This document shows, in pieces, positions 28,562-34,721 of a DNA stretch of 34,721 nucleotides. Position 1 is the stretch's first letter, and every line of letters starts with the position of its first letter. The notes below the pieces were generated by a model. It ran no database searches. It worked only from the letters and a program-made list of their open reading frames with translations, and was not told where the DNA came from. The position numbers and the translations under genes were made by a program. Source of the stretch: Planctomycetota bacterium (lineage in GTDB: Bacteria; Planctomycetota; Phycisphaerae; SM23-33); contig JACRIL010000143.1 of the NCBI GenBank assembly GCA_016235825.1, forward strand, positions 1-34,721. Direction: 5' to 3'.

Positions 28562-28594
28562 CCCAAGCGAAACTGCATCGCAGCGGTGCTTGGG
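28562..28594. repeat. hairpin of the CACCCTCAA family (variant)
   Basis: CCCAAGC (28562-28568) pairs with GCTTGGG (28588-28594), with a nested CTGC-ATC-GCAG stem (28573-28583). The plan equals that of 7601-7642, but the stem sequences differ in a pairing-preserving way. It lies 17 bp after the M23-like gene and may also act as a weak terminator. Confidence 0.6.
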
Positions 28595-28714
28595 GGTGTT
28601 CGTCATTTTTCTTAAATTCAAACCATAATAAAATCCGCTCCTGATCGTGATAACTATGAAGGCATCGGAAAATACCCGGTAAGTCGACATGATCGACGCA
28701 GGAAAGGACCGGTT

Positions 28715-29194
28715 ATGGATTTTCGCAAGTTCCTGTTCAAGGGCGGAGTGCTGTGGATGGCGGCGATCGTCCTGGCGGCGGGGACGGGCGGATTTTTCCT
28801 GGGCCTCAACTGGCACAGGTTGGTTCCGCCGCCTCCGGACGCCTCGGGCAATTCGCTGTTCGTCATCAATCCCTACAAGCACAACGGCACGTGGGTCTTC
28901 GACGACCCGGCCCGCAAACTCCTCCGTGAGCCGTTCGTCAGCGGAGCCGACAAAATTCTCGACATGCTGACCAAAGACATGGCCGGCGCGGCAGGCGGGT
29001 TCCGGCTGATGTTCTCGGCCAGTCCCTTTCCCGGCAGCACGCACAAGATCGTCTGGCGGCGGAAGGGACAAAATAGCGGCGACTGGTACTGGTGCCAGCA
29101 GCTCAACGCCGAGGGCTGGCTCTGTCCGGCCATGGGAAAATTCTTCGCCGAACCTCCGAAAGAAATCCACTTTCAGGCCCTGCCGCTCAGCTAG
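28715..29194 (+). CDS. small membrane-anchored protein of unknown function
   Basis: The 159-residue protein has one N-terminal transmembrane helix (about 10-32, GGVLWMAAIVLAAGTGGFFLG), then a conserved-looking domain starting INPYKHNGTWVFDDPARKLL and containing EPFVSGADKILDML. This motif recalls a small family of unknown function (DUF6717-like, from memory and not verified). GGACC lies eight bases before the ATG. It ends with two TAG codons in a row. The domain would face the periplasm or be held at the inner face; topology is not decided. It stands 169 bp after the M23-like gene, so cotranscription is possible but not shown. Confidence 0.72.
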   Translation: MDFRKFLFKGGVLWMAAIVLAAGTGGFFLGLNWHRLVPPPPDASGNSLFVINPYKHNGTWVFDDPARKLLREPFVSGADKILDMLTKDMAGAAGGFRLMFSASPFPGSTHKIVWRRKGQNSGDWYWCQQLNAEGWLCPAMGKFFAEPPKEIHFQALPLS

Positions 29195-29210
29195 TAGAAG
29201 CGGCAAAGTT

Positions 29211-29318
29211 GGTGGTACCCTCAATCGCAGTATGTAGGTCTCGCAACTTGTTGCGCGCCAAAATTATCCGCGTGCAACAAAGTTGTACGCCCTACATTTT
29301 AAGTTTGGGTGCGCCGCC
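29211..29318. repeat. inverted repeat element with GGTGGTACCCTCAA ends
   Basis: The ends GGTGGTACCCTCAAT (29211-29225) and AAGTTTGGGTGCGCCGCC (29301-29318) are degenerate inverted arms like those of 172-288. Inside, 29233-29257 (TGTAGG...TTGCGCG) pairs with 29271-29296 (CGTGCAACAA...CCTACA) over most of 25 bp. CAACTTGTTGCGCGC is shared with the element at the left window end. Confidence 0.65.
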
Positions 29319-29358
29319 ATATCTCTTGTTCCTCAATTTTTCGGCAGGACAATATTGA

Positions 29359-29460
29359 AATTCGCCGCTGCCCGGCGGCACGGTAAAAACGATAACTACG
29401 CTGAGCGGCGCAGGCGCCAACACGCCCAAGACTGAAAACACGATCGAAGTCGTCGAATAA
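29359..29460 (+). pseudogene. 33-codon remnant of a secreted-protein C-terminus
   Basis: After an in-frame TGA (29356-29358) the frame reads PGGTVKTITTLSGAGANTP and TENTIEVVE, then TAA at 29458-29460. The composition (Thr/Gly-rich beta-strand with an acidic end) looks like the last strands of a secreted or glycoside-hydrolase-type protein. There is no start codon or upstream coding frame. It could be a gene tail stranded by deletion or repeat insertion. Chance cannot be ruled out. Confidence 0.3.
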
Positions 29461-29573
29461 CGCCCGCGAAAACCGGTAATATCAATTAAGAGCCTATCCG
29501 AATGGTCCGGCCATGCGTTGTTATTTCTCAAAAACCGTGTCCGGCACGCGGCCGGAGGCCTGAATTTATTCAT

Positions 29574-29602
29574 TTGACCGGCCAACCGCTTTGAGGTAGC
29601 CT
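29574..29602 (+). promoter_or_regulatory. candidate promoter of first secreted paralog
   Basis: TTGACC (29574-29579), a 17 bp spacer, and TAGCCT (29597-29602). The same TTGACC-N17-TAGC[CA]T sequence, with the preceding TATTCATT, occurs before the second paralog, so the element was duplicated with the gene. Confidence 0.5.
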
Positions 29603-29693
29603 ATACTTTATCAATTCGAGGGATTCCAGAACATATCTCAATGCTCGGTGCATGGGGATTGGCTGTAATCCGGTTCGAATCGAGGAGAAAACG

Positions 29694-30251
29694 ATGAGCA
29701 GGAAGATATTGGCTGGTCTGTCGGCTGTGGCGTTGGTCGCCGTATTTTGCGGAGCAGTTTTGGCCGAGGACCTGGTGGACAACCCCGGTTACGCGATGTG
29801 GTCAAAGCACAAGCCCGGAACGACCGTTAAATACAAGACGACCGTTACAGCTCCCAACATGAACAACACTACCGAGACAACTCAGACCCTCAAGGAGGTT
29901 ACAGCCGATAAGGTCGTAATCGAGATGGCCGTGCCCAGCATGAATACGCCGCCGATGAAATCGGACATCCCCGCCAAGATCGCCAAGGACAAGTTGCCGG
30001 AAAACATGGCCAACTGCAAGGAACTTGGCAAGGGCGACGAGGAGATCAAGGTCGGCGACAAGGCCTACAAGTGCCAGTGGAAGGAATACGAAGTTACCAT
30101 TCAAGCCGGCGAGCAGAAGTTCGTCACCAAGTCAAAGGTCTGGATCTGCAACGACGTGCCGGGCGGCGTCATCAAGACGGCCACCGAAACAACCGGGGCA
30201 ATGGCGTCGAAGTCGGAAATGCTCCTGGTCGAATTCACGGCCGGCAAATAA
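29694..30251 (+). CDS. secreted protein of unknown function, paralog 1
   Basis: The 185-residue protein has a clear signal peptide (MSRKILAGLSAVALVAVFCGAVLA, cleavage after about residue 24). The mature protein is Lys/Glu/Thr-rich and begins DNPGYAMWSKHKPGTTVKYKT. It contains GKGDEEIKVGDKAYKCQWKEYEV and a late VWICNDVPGG, with Cys in KCQWK and WICND that are also present in the paralog. GAGGAG lies seven bases before ATG 29694. An open frame extends upstream without a signal and is not used. It is followed by a terminator and by a paralog at 30509. The function is unknown; a periplasmic beta-rich binding protein is a guess. Confidence 0.82.
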   Translation: MSRKILAGLSAVALVAVFCGAVLAEDLVDNPGYAMWSKHKPGTTVKYKTTVTAPNMNNTTETTQTLKEVTADKVVIEMAVPSMNTPPMKSDIPAKIAKDKLPENMANCKELGKGDEEIKVGDKAYKCQWKEYEVTIQAGEQKFVTKSKVWICNDVPGGVIKTATETTGAMASKSEMLLVEFTAGK

Positions 30252-30288
30252 CGCCTTATCTCCTATAACTCGCTGACACACGGTGCAA

Positions 30289-30332
30289 GCCGCCCAGGCC
30301 CGCGTCAAAACGGACCGGGCGGCTGTTGTTTT
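30289..30332 (+). terminator. intrinsic terminator between the paralogs
   Basis: GCCGCCC (30289-30295) pairs with GGGCGGC (30317-30323), followed by TGTTGTTTTA. It lies 38 bp past the first paralog and shows the two genes are separate units. Confidence 0.72.
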
Positions 30333-30388
30333 ATCCCGCGGAAATCTCCGGCGACAGACGCGGCGCTCAAACCGCCGGACATATTCAT

Positions 30389-30417
30389 TTGACCTGCGCC
30401 GGACCCTCAAGTAGCAT
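30389..30417 (+). promoter_or_regulatory. candidate promoter of second secreted paralog
   Basis: TTGACC (30389-30394), 17 bp, TAGCAT (30412-30417). Spacing is identical to the candidate promoter at 29574, although the spacer sequence has diverged, which supports a function for the two hexamers. Confidence 0.5.
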
Positions 30418-30508
30418 AAATAAAGTCTGTTCGACAGATTGCGGGACAATATCCCGATGCCAGGAGCATGGGATCGGCCGCTGTCAGGTCCGGACCGAGG
30501 AGAAAATA

Positions 30509-31132
30509 ATGAGCAGCAGGATTCTGGCTGGTTTGACGGCTGCCGCACTGGCGGGCATTTTCAGCGGCATGACATTCGCGCAGGAGCCCGCGACGGCCCC
30601 CGCCGCGGACGCCCCGAAGGAAATGGCCGAAAATCCGCAATTCGCGATGTGGGCCGGTTACAAGGCCGGCACGACCGTCAAATACAAATCGACTATCATC
30701 GCCGGCGAGAGAAACACCACCAACGAAGTTACCAACACCCTCAAGGAGTCTACCGCCGAAAAGGTCGTCATCGAAATGAAGACCGCCACAACCATCCCCG
30801 GCATGGACAGGCAGGTCGAAAACTCCCTGAAAATGGATGTCCCGGCAAAGATCGCCAAAGAACTCCTGCCGGAGAACTCGTCGAGCAATAAGCTGATCGG
30901 CAAGGGCGACGAGGAGATCAAGGTCGCCGACAAAATCTGCAAGTGCGAGTGGAAAGAATACGAAACCACAACGGAAATCAACGGCCAGAAAACCGTCTCC
31001 AAAAGCAGGATATGGACATGCAAGGAAGTTCCCGGCGGGCTGGTCAAAATGGAGGCGGTCACTATCGGCGCCGACAGCAAGGCCGCCTCGGAAGTCAAGA
31101 TGACCCTGGTGGAGTTCAAGGCCGCTCCATAA
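30509..31132 (+). CDS. secreted protein of unknown function, paralog 2
   Basis: The 207-residue protein has a signal peptide (MSSRILAGLTAAALAGIFSGMTFA, cleavage before QEP). An Ala/Pro-rich linker and a mature domain closely parallel to the upstream gene follow: NPQFAMWAGYKAGTTVKYK, then AEKVVIEM, MDVPAKIAKE, GKGDEEIKVADKICKCEWKEYE and IWTCKEVPGG. Both paired Cys are kept and one more is added (KICKC). GAGGAG lies before the ATG. Gene order, promoter and ribosome-binding region all match paralog 1, so this is a tandem duplication of the whole unit. A terminator follows. Confidence 0.83.
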   Translation: MSSRILAGLTAAALAGIFSGMTFAQEPATAPAADAPKEMAENPQFAMWAGYKAGTTVKYKSTIIAGERNTTNEVTNTLKESTAEKVVIEMKTATTIPGMDRQVENSLKMDVPAKIAKELLPENSSSNKLIGKGDEEIKVADKICKCEWKEYETTTEINGQKTVSKSRIWTCKEVPGGLVKMEAVTIGADSKAASEVKMTLVEFKAAP

Positions 31133-31165
31133 CCTCGCGTAAATATCTGACACTCGGACAAAATA

Positions 31166-31200
31166 GCCCGTTCCCGCTTTCCGGACGGGTGGTTTTTTTT
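31166..31200 (+). terminator. intrinsic terminator after paralog 2
   Basis: CCCGT (31167-31171) pairs with ACGGG (31185-31189), extended by CCGG in the loop region, and is followed by eight T (31193-31200). Confidence 0.75.
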
Positions 31201-31289
31201 CGATATTGTTCCTCAAGTGGTTCGGCCGCATTTTGCAGCTAACCTTTTGAAGTAATAAGTGTCTTTATGATAAGAAAGGGGTGATTACC

Positions 31290-31598
31290 ATGAAGACGAA
31301 AATTTCTCTGATTCTGCCGCTCGTGTTTGGCGCAGCACTGATGCTGGGTAGAACTGATCCGGCCAGCGCAGGCTCCAAGAGTTACCGGTCCTATGACAGG
31401 TCCCACAGCAGCTCGTATCCATCAAGCTACTATCGGCAGACGCCGTCAAGGTCGTATTACAGCAGCCTGCCGACGTATTATTCCACTCCGCAGGTCGTCT
31501 ATATCGTTTATATATCTTCCGACAGCAACTGCCATTCCAGCCAGCCGGTCAATTACCGCTACTACAGCAATGATCGCGGTTATCGCAGCCATCGCTGA
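31290..31598 (+). CDS. small secreted Tyr/Ser-rich protein
   Basis: The 102-residue protein has a signal peptide (MKTKISLILPLVFGAALMLG, cleavage after about ASA, residue 27). The mature part is very rich in Ser, Tyr and Arg (SYRSYDRSHSSSYPSSYYR; YYSSLPTYYSTP), with a single Cys. AAGGGG lies eight bases before ATG 31290. No domain is recognised. Such compositions occur in exported cell-surface or matrix proteins. A strong terminator follows, so it is its own unit. Confidence 0.72.
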   Translation: MKTKISLILPLVFGAALMLGRTDPASAGSKSYRSYDRSHSSSYPSSYYRQTPSRSYYSSLPTYYSTPQVVYIVYISSDSNCHSSQPVNYRYYSNDRGYRSHR

Positions 31599-31620
31599 AA
31601 ACAGTCAAACCTGATTACAT

Positions 31621-31659
31621 GATGGTACGGCTTGGCCGCCAGGCCGTACCATCCTTTTT
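31621..31659 (+). terminator. strong intrinsic terminator
   Basis: GATGGTACGGC (31621-31631) pairs perfectly over 11 bp with GCCGTACCATC (31643-31653), followed by CTTTTTG. It ends the Tyr/Ser-rich protein gene and separates it from the convergent methyltransferase gene. Confidence 0.88.
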
Positions 31660-31715
31660 GTCTACTCTTCATCCATCGCAGATCGAAGTCTCTGAGCACT
31701 CATCCGATACTATCT

Positions 31716-32480
31716 CTATATTGAAGTTCCTACGACGATGACGGACTGGCCGATAAGCGGCGGAAATATCTGTTCGACGGCCGAGAGCATGGGAACCATA
31801 CGGTCGAAGAGCCGGGTCTGCTTTTCGGGGATGGTTGTTTTTTTGCGGACCCTTGCCCGCCACCACCAGCCGAAGGCCCCGATAAGGTTCATGTACCTGC
31901 CGTAGACCGGTTTCAGCCCCGCCGCCCGGAACGCCCGCCGCAGCGAGCCGAGGGTGTATCGCCTGAAATGTCCCATCTGGCGGTCCATCGCGCCGTAGAT
32001 CCAGGGCAGGGCCGGCACGAGGACGACGGCCTTTCCGCCCGGCCGAAGCAGACGCCGAAATCGCACCAGCGCCGCGACGTCGTTCTCGATATGCTCCAGC
32101 ACGTTCAGGCAGACGACCGAATCAAAACTCCCCTCGCCCACCTGGTCGTTGGGGCAATCTTCGATCCGCAGCGGCGCGATGCGGACGTTCAGGTGCTTCT
32201 GAAACCGCTCGGCGAGGTATTGGCGATATGTGTCGTAAGGCTCCAGGCAGACGAGATTTTCCACGTTGAGCAGGAACTGGGTTATGTTGCCCATCCCCGC
32301 TCCAACCTCCAGGACGCTCCTGCCGAGATGGTCGCGGACGGCGTTGAATATCCAGTGGTTGTAGTGATAGACGGTGGCCAGCACGGCCAGGCTGTGCGAG
32401 ACCACGTCGGGCGACTGGAACGCCACGTCGACCGGGGCGATCTCTGGCGGCTGCTCCGTGTGCCATTTTTCCGGCGTCAT
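31716..32480 (-). CDS. class I SAM-dependent methyltransferase
   Basis: The 254-residue protein has the class I fold. Motif I is SVLEVGAGMGNITQFL (55-70), followed by an acidic residue in CLEPYDTYR, then SFDSVVCLNVLEHIENDVAALVRFRRLLRPGGKAVVLVPALPW (motifs post-I to III). It methylates an unknown small molecule, lipid or glycan; the C-terminal half (HFRRYTLGSLRRAF...) resembles methyltransferases often found with radical SAM or glycosyltransferase genes. The start codon overlaps the stop of the upstream B12/radical SAM gene by 4 bp (ATGA), so the two are translationally coupled and probably act in one pathway. Cytoplasmic. Confidence 0.88.
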   Translation of the reverse strand: MTPEKWHTEQPPEIAPVDVAFQSPDVVSHSLAVLATVYHYNHWIFNAVRDHLGRSVLEVGAGMGNITQFLLNVENLVCLEPYDTYRQYLAERFQKHLNVRIAPLRIEDCPNDQVGEGSFDSVVCLNVLEHIENDVAALVRFRRLLRPGGKAVVLVPALPWIYGAMDRQMGHFRRYTLGSLRRAFRAAGLKPVYGRYMNLIGAFGWWWRARVRKKTTIPEKQTRLFDRMVPMLSAVEQIFPPLIGQSVIVVGTSI

Positions 32481-33862
32481 TTGGTCATTCCCAGCACGGC
32501 CCGCAGGCCGCTGAACGCCTGTGCCCAGTCCCCCAAAGTCCGCATGGAGGCCAGGCGCATGGAAATATACTCCGGCCGCAGGAAGAACCGCCAGTATGCC
32601 TTGCGATAAAATTTGTTGATCTGCTCGCCCGACACGGTGGGCAGTTCCATCACCGTGTGGGCCAGGTCGTAGTCCTCCCAGTCCCTGGTCCTTATGCAGC
32701 CGTTCCTGTCGGCCCAGTCGAACATCTCGGTCCCCGGGAACGGCGTCGTGATGTTGAAGATCACAAGATCGGGATTGAGCCGCATCGCGAACCGCAGCGA
32801 TTCCTCCATGGTCTGGATGGTTTCGCCGGGATTGCCCAGCATGAAGGCGGCCCGGACGCTTATGCCGACGTTCTTGGTCATGCGGACGGCCCTTTTAGCC
32901 TGCGCGAGGTTGACCCGCTTGTTGATGTTCATCAGGATGGCCGGCGAGGCAGACTCGATTCCATACATGATCTGGTGGCAGCCGGTCCGCTTCATTATCC
33001 GCAGGGTCAGCTCGTCCACCGCGTCGATCCGGCTGAAGCACGACCACGTCAGATCGACCCGGAGCCTCCGCAGCTCCAGGCAGAACCTGCGGACCACGCG
33101 CTTGACGGCGGTGAAGGTGTCGTCGTAGAAGCTCAGCTCGCGTATGCCGTAGTTGTCGTGGAGGAATTTGGCCTCTTCGGCGAGCCTTTCGCCGGACCGC
33201 ACGCGGAGTTTGCGGCCGAACTGCCGGTAGCAGAACGTGCACCTGCCCGGACAGCCGCGCGTGGCGAGCATCGAGATGGCCGGCAGGCGCTTGTATGCGC
33301 CAAGGGCCGGGTGATAGCGATCCATCGGCAGCAGATGATAGGCCGGCAGGGGCAGGCTGTCCAAGTCTGCGATCAGGGGCCGTTCGGGATTGTGTTTTAC
33401 CGCGCCGCCCTGCCTGAACGATATGCCGGGTATGTCCTCCAGCGGCCGGCCTGCCGCCAGTTCGCCGATGGTCATCTCGCCCTCTCCGCGGACGACGACG
33501 TCGACGGCCGGCTCGCCAAGCACCTCCTCCGGCAGGACCGTCGGATGCACCCCGCCAAGCACGACCCTGGCCGACGGCATTATTTCCTTCGCCTGGCGGG
33601 CGATGTGCAGGGCGTTGTTTATGAGGCTGGTGGTGGCGGTTATGCCGACGATATCGAACGGCCCCCACTGGCGGAGCCTTGCGGCGATTTCGTCCAGCCC
33701 GACGTGCTCGGCGTGGGCGTCGAATATCCGCACCTGGTGAGCCTGTTTTTCCAGGACCGCGGCCATCCATGCAAGGCCCAGGGGCGGCATAACGCTGGCT
33801 ACATCGTGCCAGATGTTATCCTTCCGCCGGACCCACGGCGGATTGATGAAAAGAATCCTCAT
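32477..33862 (-). CDS. B12-binding radical SAM protein
   Basis: The 461-residue protein has an N-terminal cobalamin-binding-like domain (about 1-140, MRILFINPPW...PFDIVGITATTSLINNALHIAR...VVLGGVHPTVLPEEVL). A radical SAM domain follows, with the CX3CX2C cluster C204-C208-C211 (RGCPGRCTFCYRQFG), and a C-terminal region (about 390-461) with VMELPTVSGEQINKFYRKAYWRFF. Members of this BchE/HpnJ-like class methylate, cyclise or rearrange substrates such as tetrapyrroles or hopanoids; the substrate here is unknown. Gene overlap with the methyltransferase shows a joint role, perhaps successive modification of one lipid or cofactor. It is the first gene of the pair. Confidence 0.9.
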   Translation of the reverse strand: MRILFINPPWVRRKDNIWHDVASVMPPLGLAWMAAVLEKQAHQVRIFDAHAEHVGLDEIAARLRQWGPFDIVGITATTSLINNALHIARQAKEIMPSARVVLGGVHPTVLPEEVLGEPAVDVVVRGEGEMTIGELAAGRPLEDIPGISFRQGGAVKHNPERPLIADLDSLPLPAYHLLPMDRYHPALGAYKRLPAISMLATRGCPGRCTFCYRQFGRKLRVRSGERLAEEAKFLHDNYGIRELSFYDDTFTAVKRVVRRFCLELRRLRVDLTWSCFSRIDAVDELTLRIMKRTGCHQIMYGIESASPAILMNINKRVNLAQAKRAVRMTKNVGISVRAAFMLGNPGETIQTMEESLRFAMRLNPDLVIFNITTPFPGTEMFDWADRNGCIRTRDWEDYDLAHTVMELPTVSGEQINKFYRKAYWRFFLRPEYISMRLASMRTLGDWAQAFSGLRAVLGMTK

Positions 33863-34051
33863 GATTCACAAAGAACATAGGCTTATCGCCCGCCCGTGTC
33901 AAGCAGCGGCAAAAAACGCCGCCGGCGGACCTGATGGCAAAAGCAAAAACTGTGGTTTTGAAAGCCCGGTCGGCCGATTTATATATCTGGACATCGACAC
34001 GTTCAGGGCGGACCGGCTGACGCGAAACCGGCCGCCTGCGGAGCACACAAC

Positions 34052-34258
34052 ATGGAACAGCAGACAAAAGTTTACTGGATAGCGGTCAAGCCGGGCGGCA
34101 CCAGGCCGCCGGTCGTTCACGGACCGTTCACGCACCAGGAGGCGCCCGCAAAACTCCAGGAAATCAAAAAGAACGCCGCCTCGCTCGACAGGGTCAGCAA
34201 TTATTACTTCGCGGAAAACCATGATGCCGCCGTGGAAAGGGCGAATTTCTACCTCTGA
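34052..34258 (+). CDS. small hypothetical protein
   Basis: The 68-residue product MEQQTKVYWIAVKPGGTRPP... is basic and polar, with no signal or membrane segment, and ends VERANFYL. GGAG lies about nine bases before the ATG. Codon use resembles the neighbouring genes (G/C in third position), and no better frame covers the stretch. No relative is recognised. The repeat D follows about 130 bp after the stop. Confidence 0.5.
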   Translation: MEQQTKVYWIAVKPGGTRPPVVHGPFTHQEAPAKLQEIKKNAASLDRVSNYYFAENHDAAVERANFYL

Positions 34259-34389
34259 GTCATCTGCTGCCGCAGAACGCCCCACTACTGCGACGAAATG
34301 AAATAGCTTCTTCTTTATCGCCGCAAAGCTGCGGAGGAGTTTTAAAACGCTTCGTGGATTTCCTCCGCCCCGGAGTAAACTGCAGGGCG

Positions 34390-34630
34390 ATTTCACAAGC
34401 GAAGTTCAATTTGAATCTCCTTGCGGATTCATCGCCGCCAGAGTGAAGGCCTGTAAGGCCGGCTTGTAGTCCAGGGTGAAGCGAGTACGCCGTCAGGCGT
34501 ACCGAGCGAAACCCTGGGGAAATCGTCAAACAAAAAAGTTCCCATTTCCGTTCGCGCCACAGGCGGTCGACTCAAAATTCCGGAATGCACCGGCCGATTA
34601 TCTCGGTCGATTCATTCATCCGTTTCGGGT
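34390..34630 (-). repeat. 235 bp structured repeat, copy D (inverted)
   Basis: The outer stem CCAGGG (34472-34477) pairs with CCCTGG (34513-34518). The inner stem GTACGCC (34486-34492) pairs with GGCGTAC (34497-34503). Flanks include GCGGATTCATCGCCGCC and, on the other side, AATTCCGGAATGCACCGGCCGATTAT. On the - strand it aligns with copies A, B and C. It is followed by GAGCCTATCCGAATAACTACGATG at 34633-34656, the repeat also found at 18030. The last bases of the window show only short open frames. Confidence 0.75.
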
Positions 34631-34721
34631 TAGAGCCTATCCGAATAACTACGATGAGCTGCGTTTCGACAAAAACCGGATGGATTCAAGGAAGACCGAC
34701 GCAGGCGACCCGGTTAGGGTC

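Noticed and set aside
34631..34721. Possible gene start at the right window edge
   Set aside because: Two short frames remain open to the edge, but neither has a ribosome binding site or a recognisable sequence; too little is visible.

Overview
The window looks like a chromosomal segment of a planctomycete-type bacterium, most likely class Phycisphaerae or a relative. This is inference from gene content and style: a membrane Ser/Thr-kinase-like protein fused to a formylglycine-generating-enzyme-like (FGE) domain with an MJ0042-type zinc ribbon, an uptake-type GH78 rhamnosidase, Gfo/Idh/MocA and SGNH enzymes, homospermidine synthase with a deoxyhypusine-synthase-like partner, and GC-rich genes separated by long intergenic stretches full of hairpin repeats. 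No rRNA, tRNA, CRISPR array or intact transposase was seen.

Layout. 1-375: possible end of an unknown gene plus a hairpin repeat. 376-7235: GH78 alpha-L-rhamnosidase (+), convergent with a kinase-like/FGE membrane protein (-), then rplU (-) and an SGNH hydrolase (-). 7236-7879: repeat-rich gap. 7880-13624: Gfo/Idh/MocA oxidoreductase (-), divergent from metF (+), which is interrupted by an in-frame TAG; bioF (-), divergent from guaB (+); a small lipoprotein (+). 13655-20020, all on the - strand: two receiver/histidine-kinase hybrids, a thermonuclease and an alkaline-phosphatase-superfamily phosphodiesterase. 20021-21122: mosaic of repeats. 21123-25424 (-): an AT-rich orphan ORF, homospermidine synthase, an inverted pair of a roughly 235 bp repeat, and a deoxyhypusine-synthase-like gene. 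25617-29194 (+): a consensus promoter with a duplicated dyad, a helix-turn-helix/GspE fusion ATPase, a helix-turn-helix/M23 peptidase-like protein and a small membrane protein. 29195-31659 (+): repeats, a gene remnant, two tandem paralogous secreted proteins with duplicated promoters and a small Tyr/Ser-rich secreted protein, separated by good terminators. 31716-33862 (-): a methyltransferase and a B12-binding radical SAM enzyme that overlap by 4 bp. 33863-34721: one small ORF and another copy of the 235 bp repeat.

The most interesting signals are: (a) interspersed repeats whose nested stems change sequence between copies while keeping pairing, which suggests a conserved structure; (b) two evenly built TATCATA-N15-TATGATA dyads over a consensus promoter, directly upstream of an ATPase that itself carries an N-terminal DNA-binding-like domain; (c) two unrelated families of homospermidine-forming enzyme side by side; (d) a single amber codon in an otherwise intact metF; (e) a kinase-like domain with HGA in place of HRD fused to an FGE-like domain.
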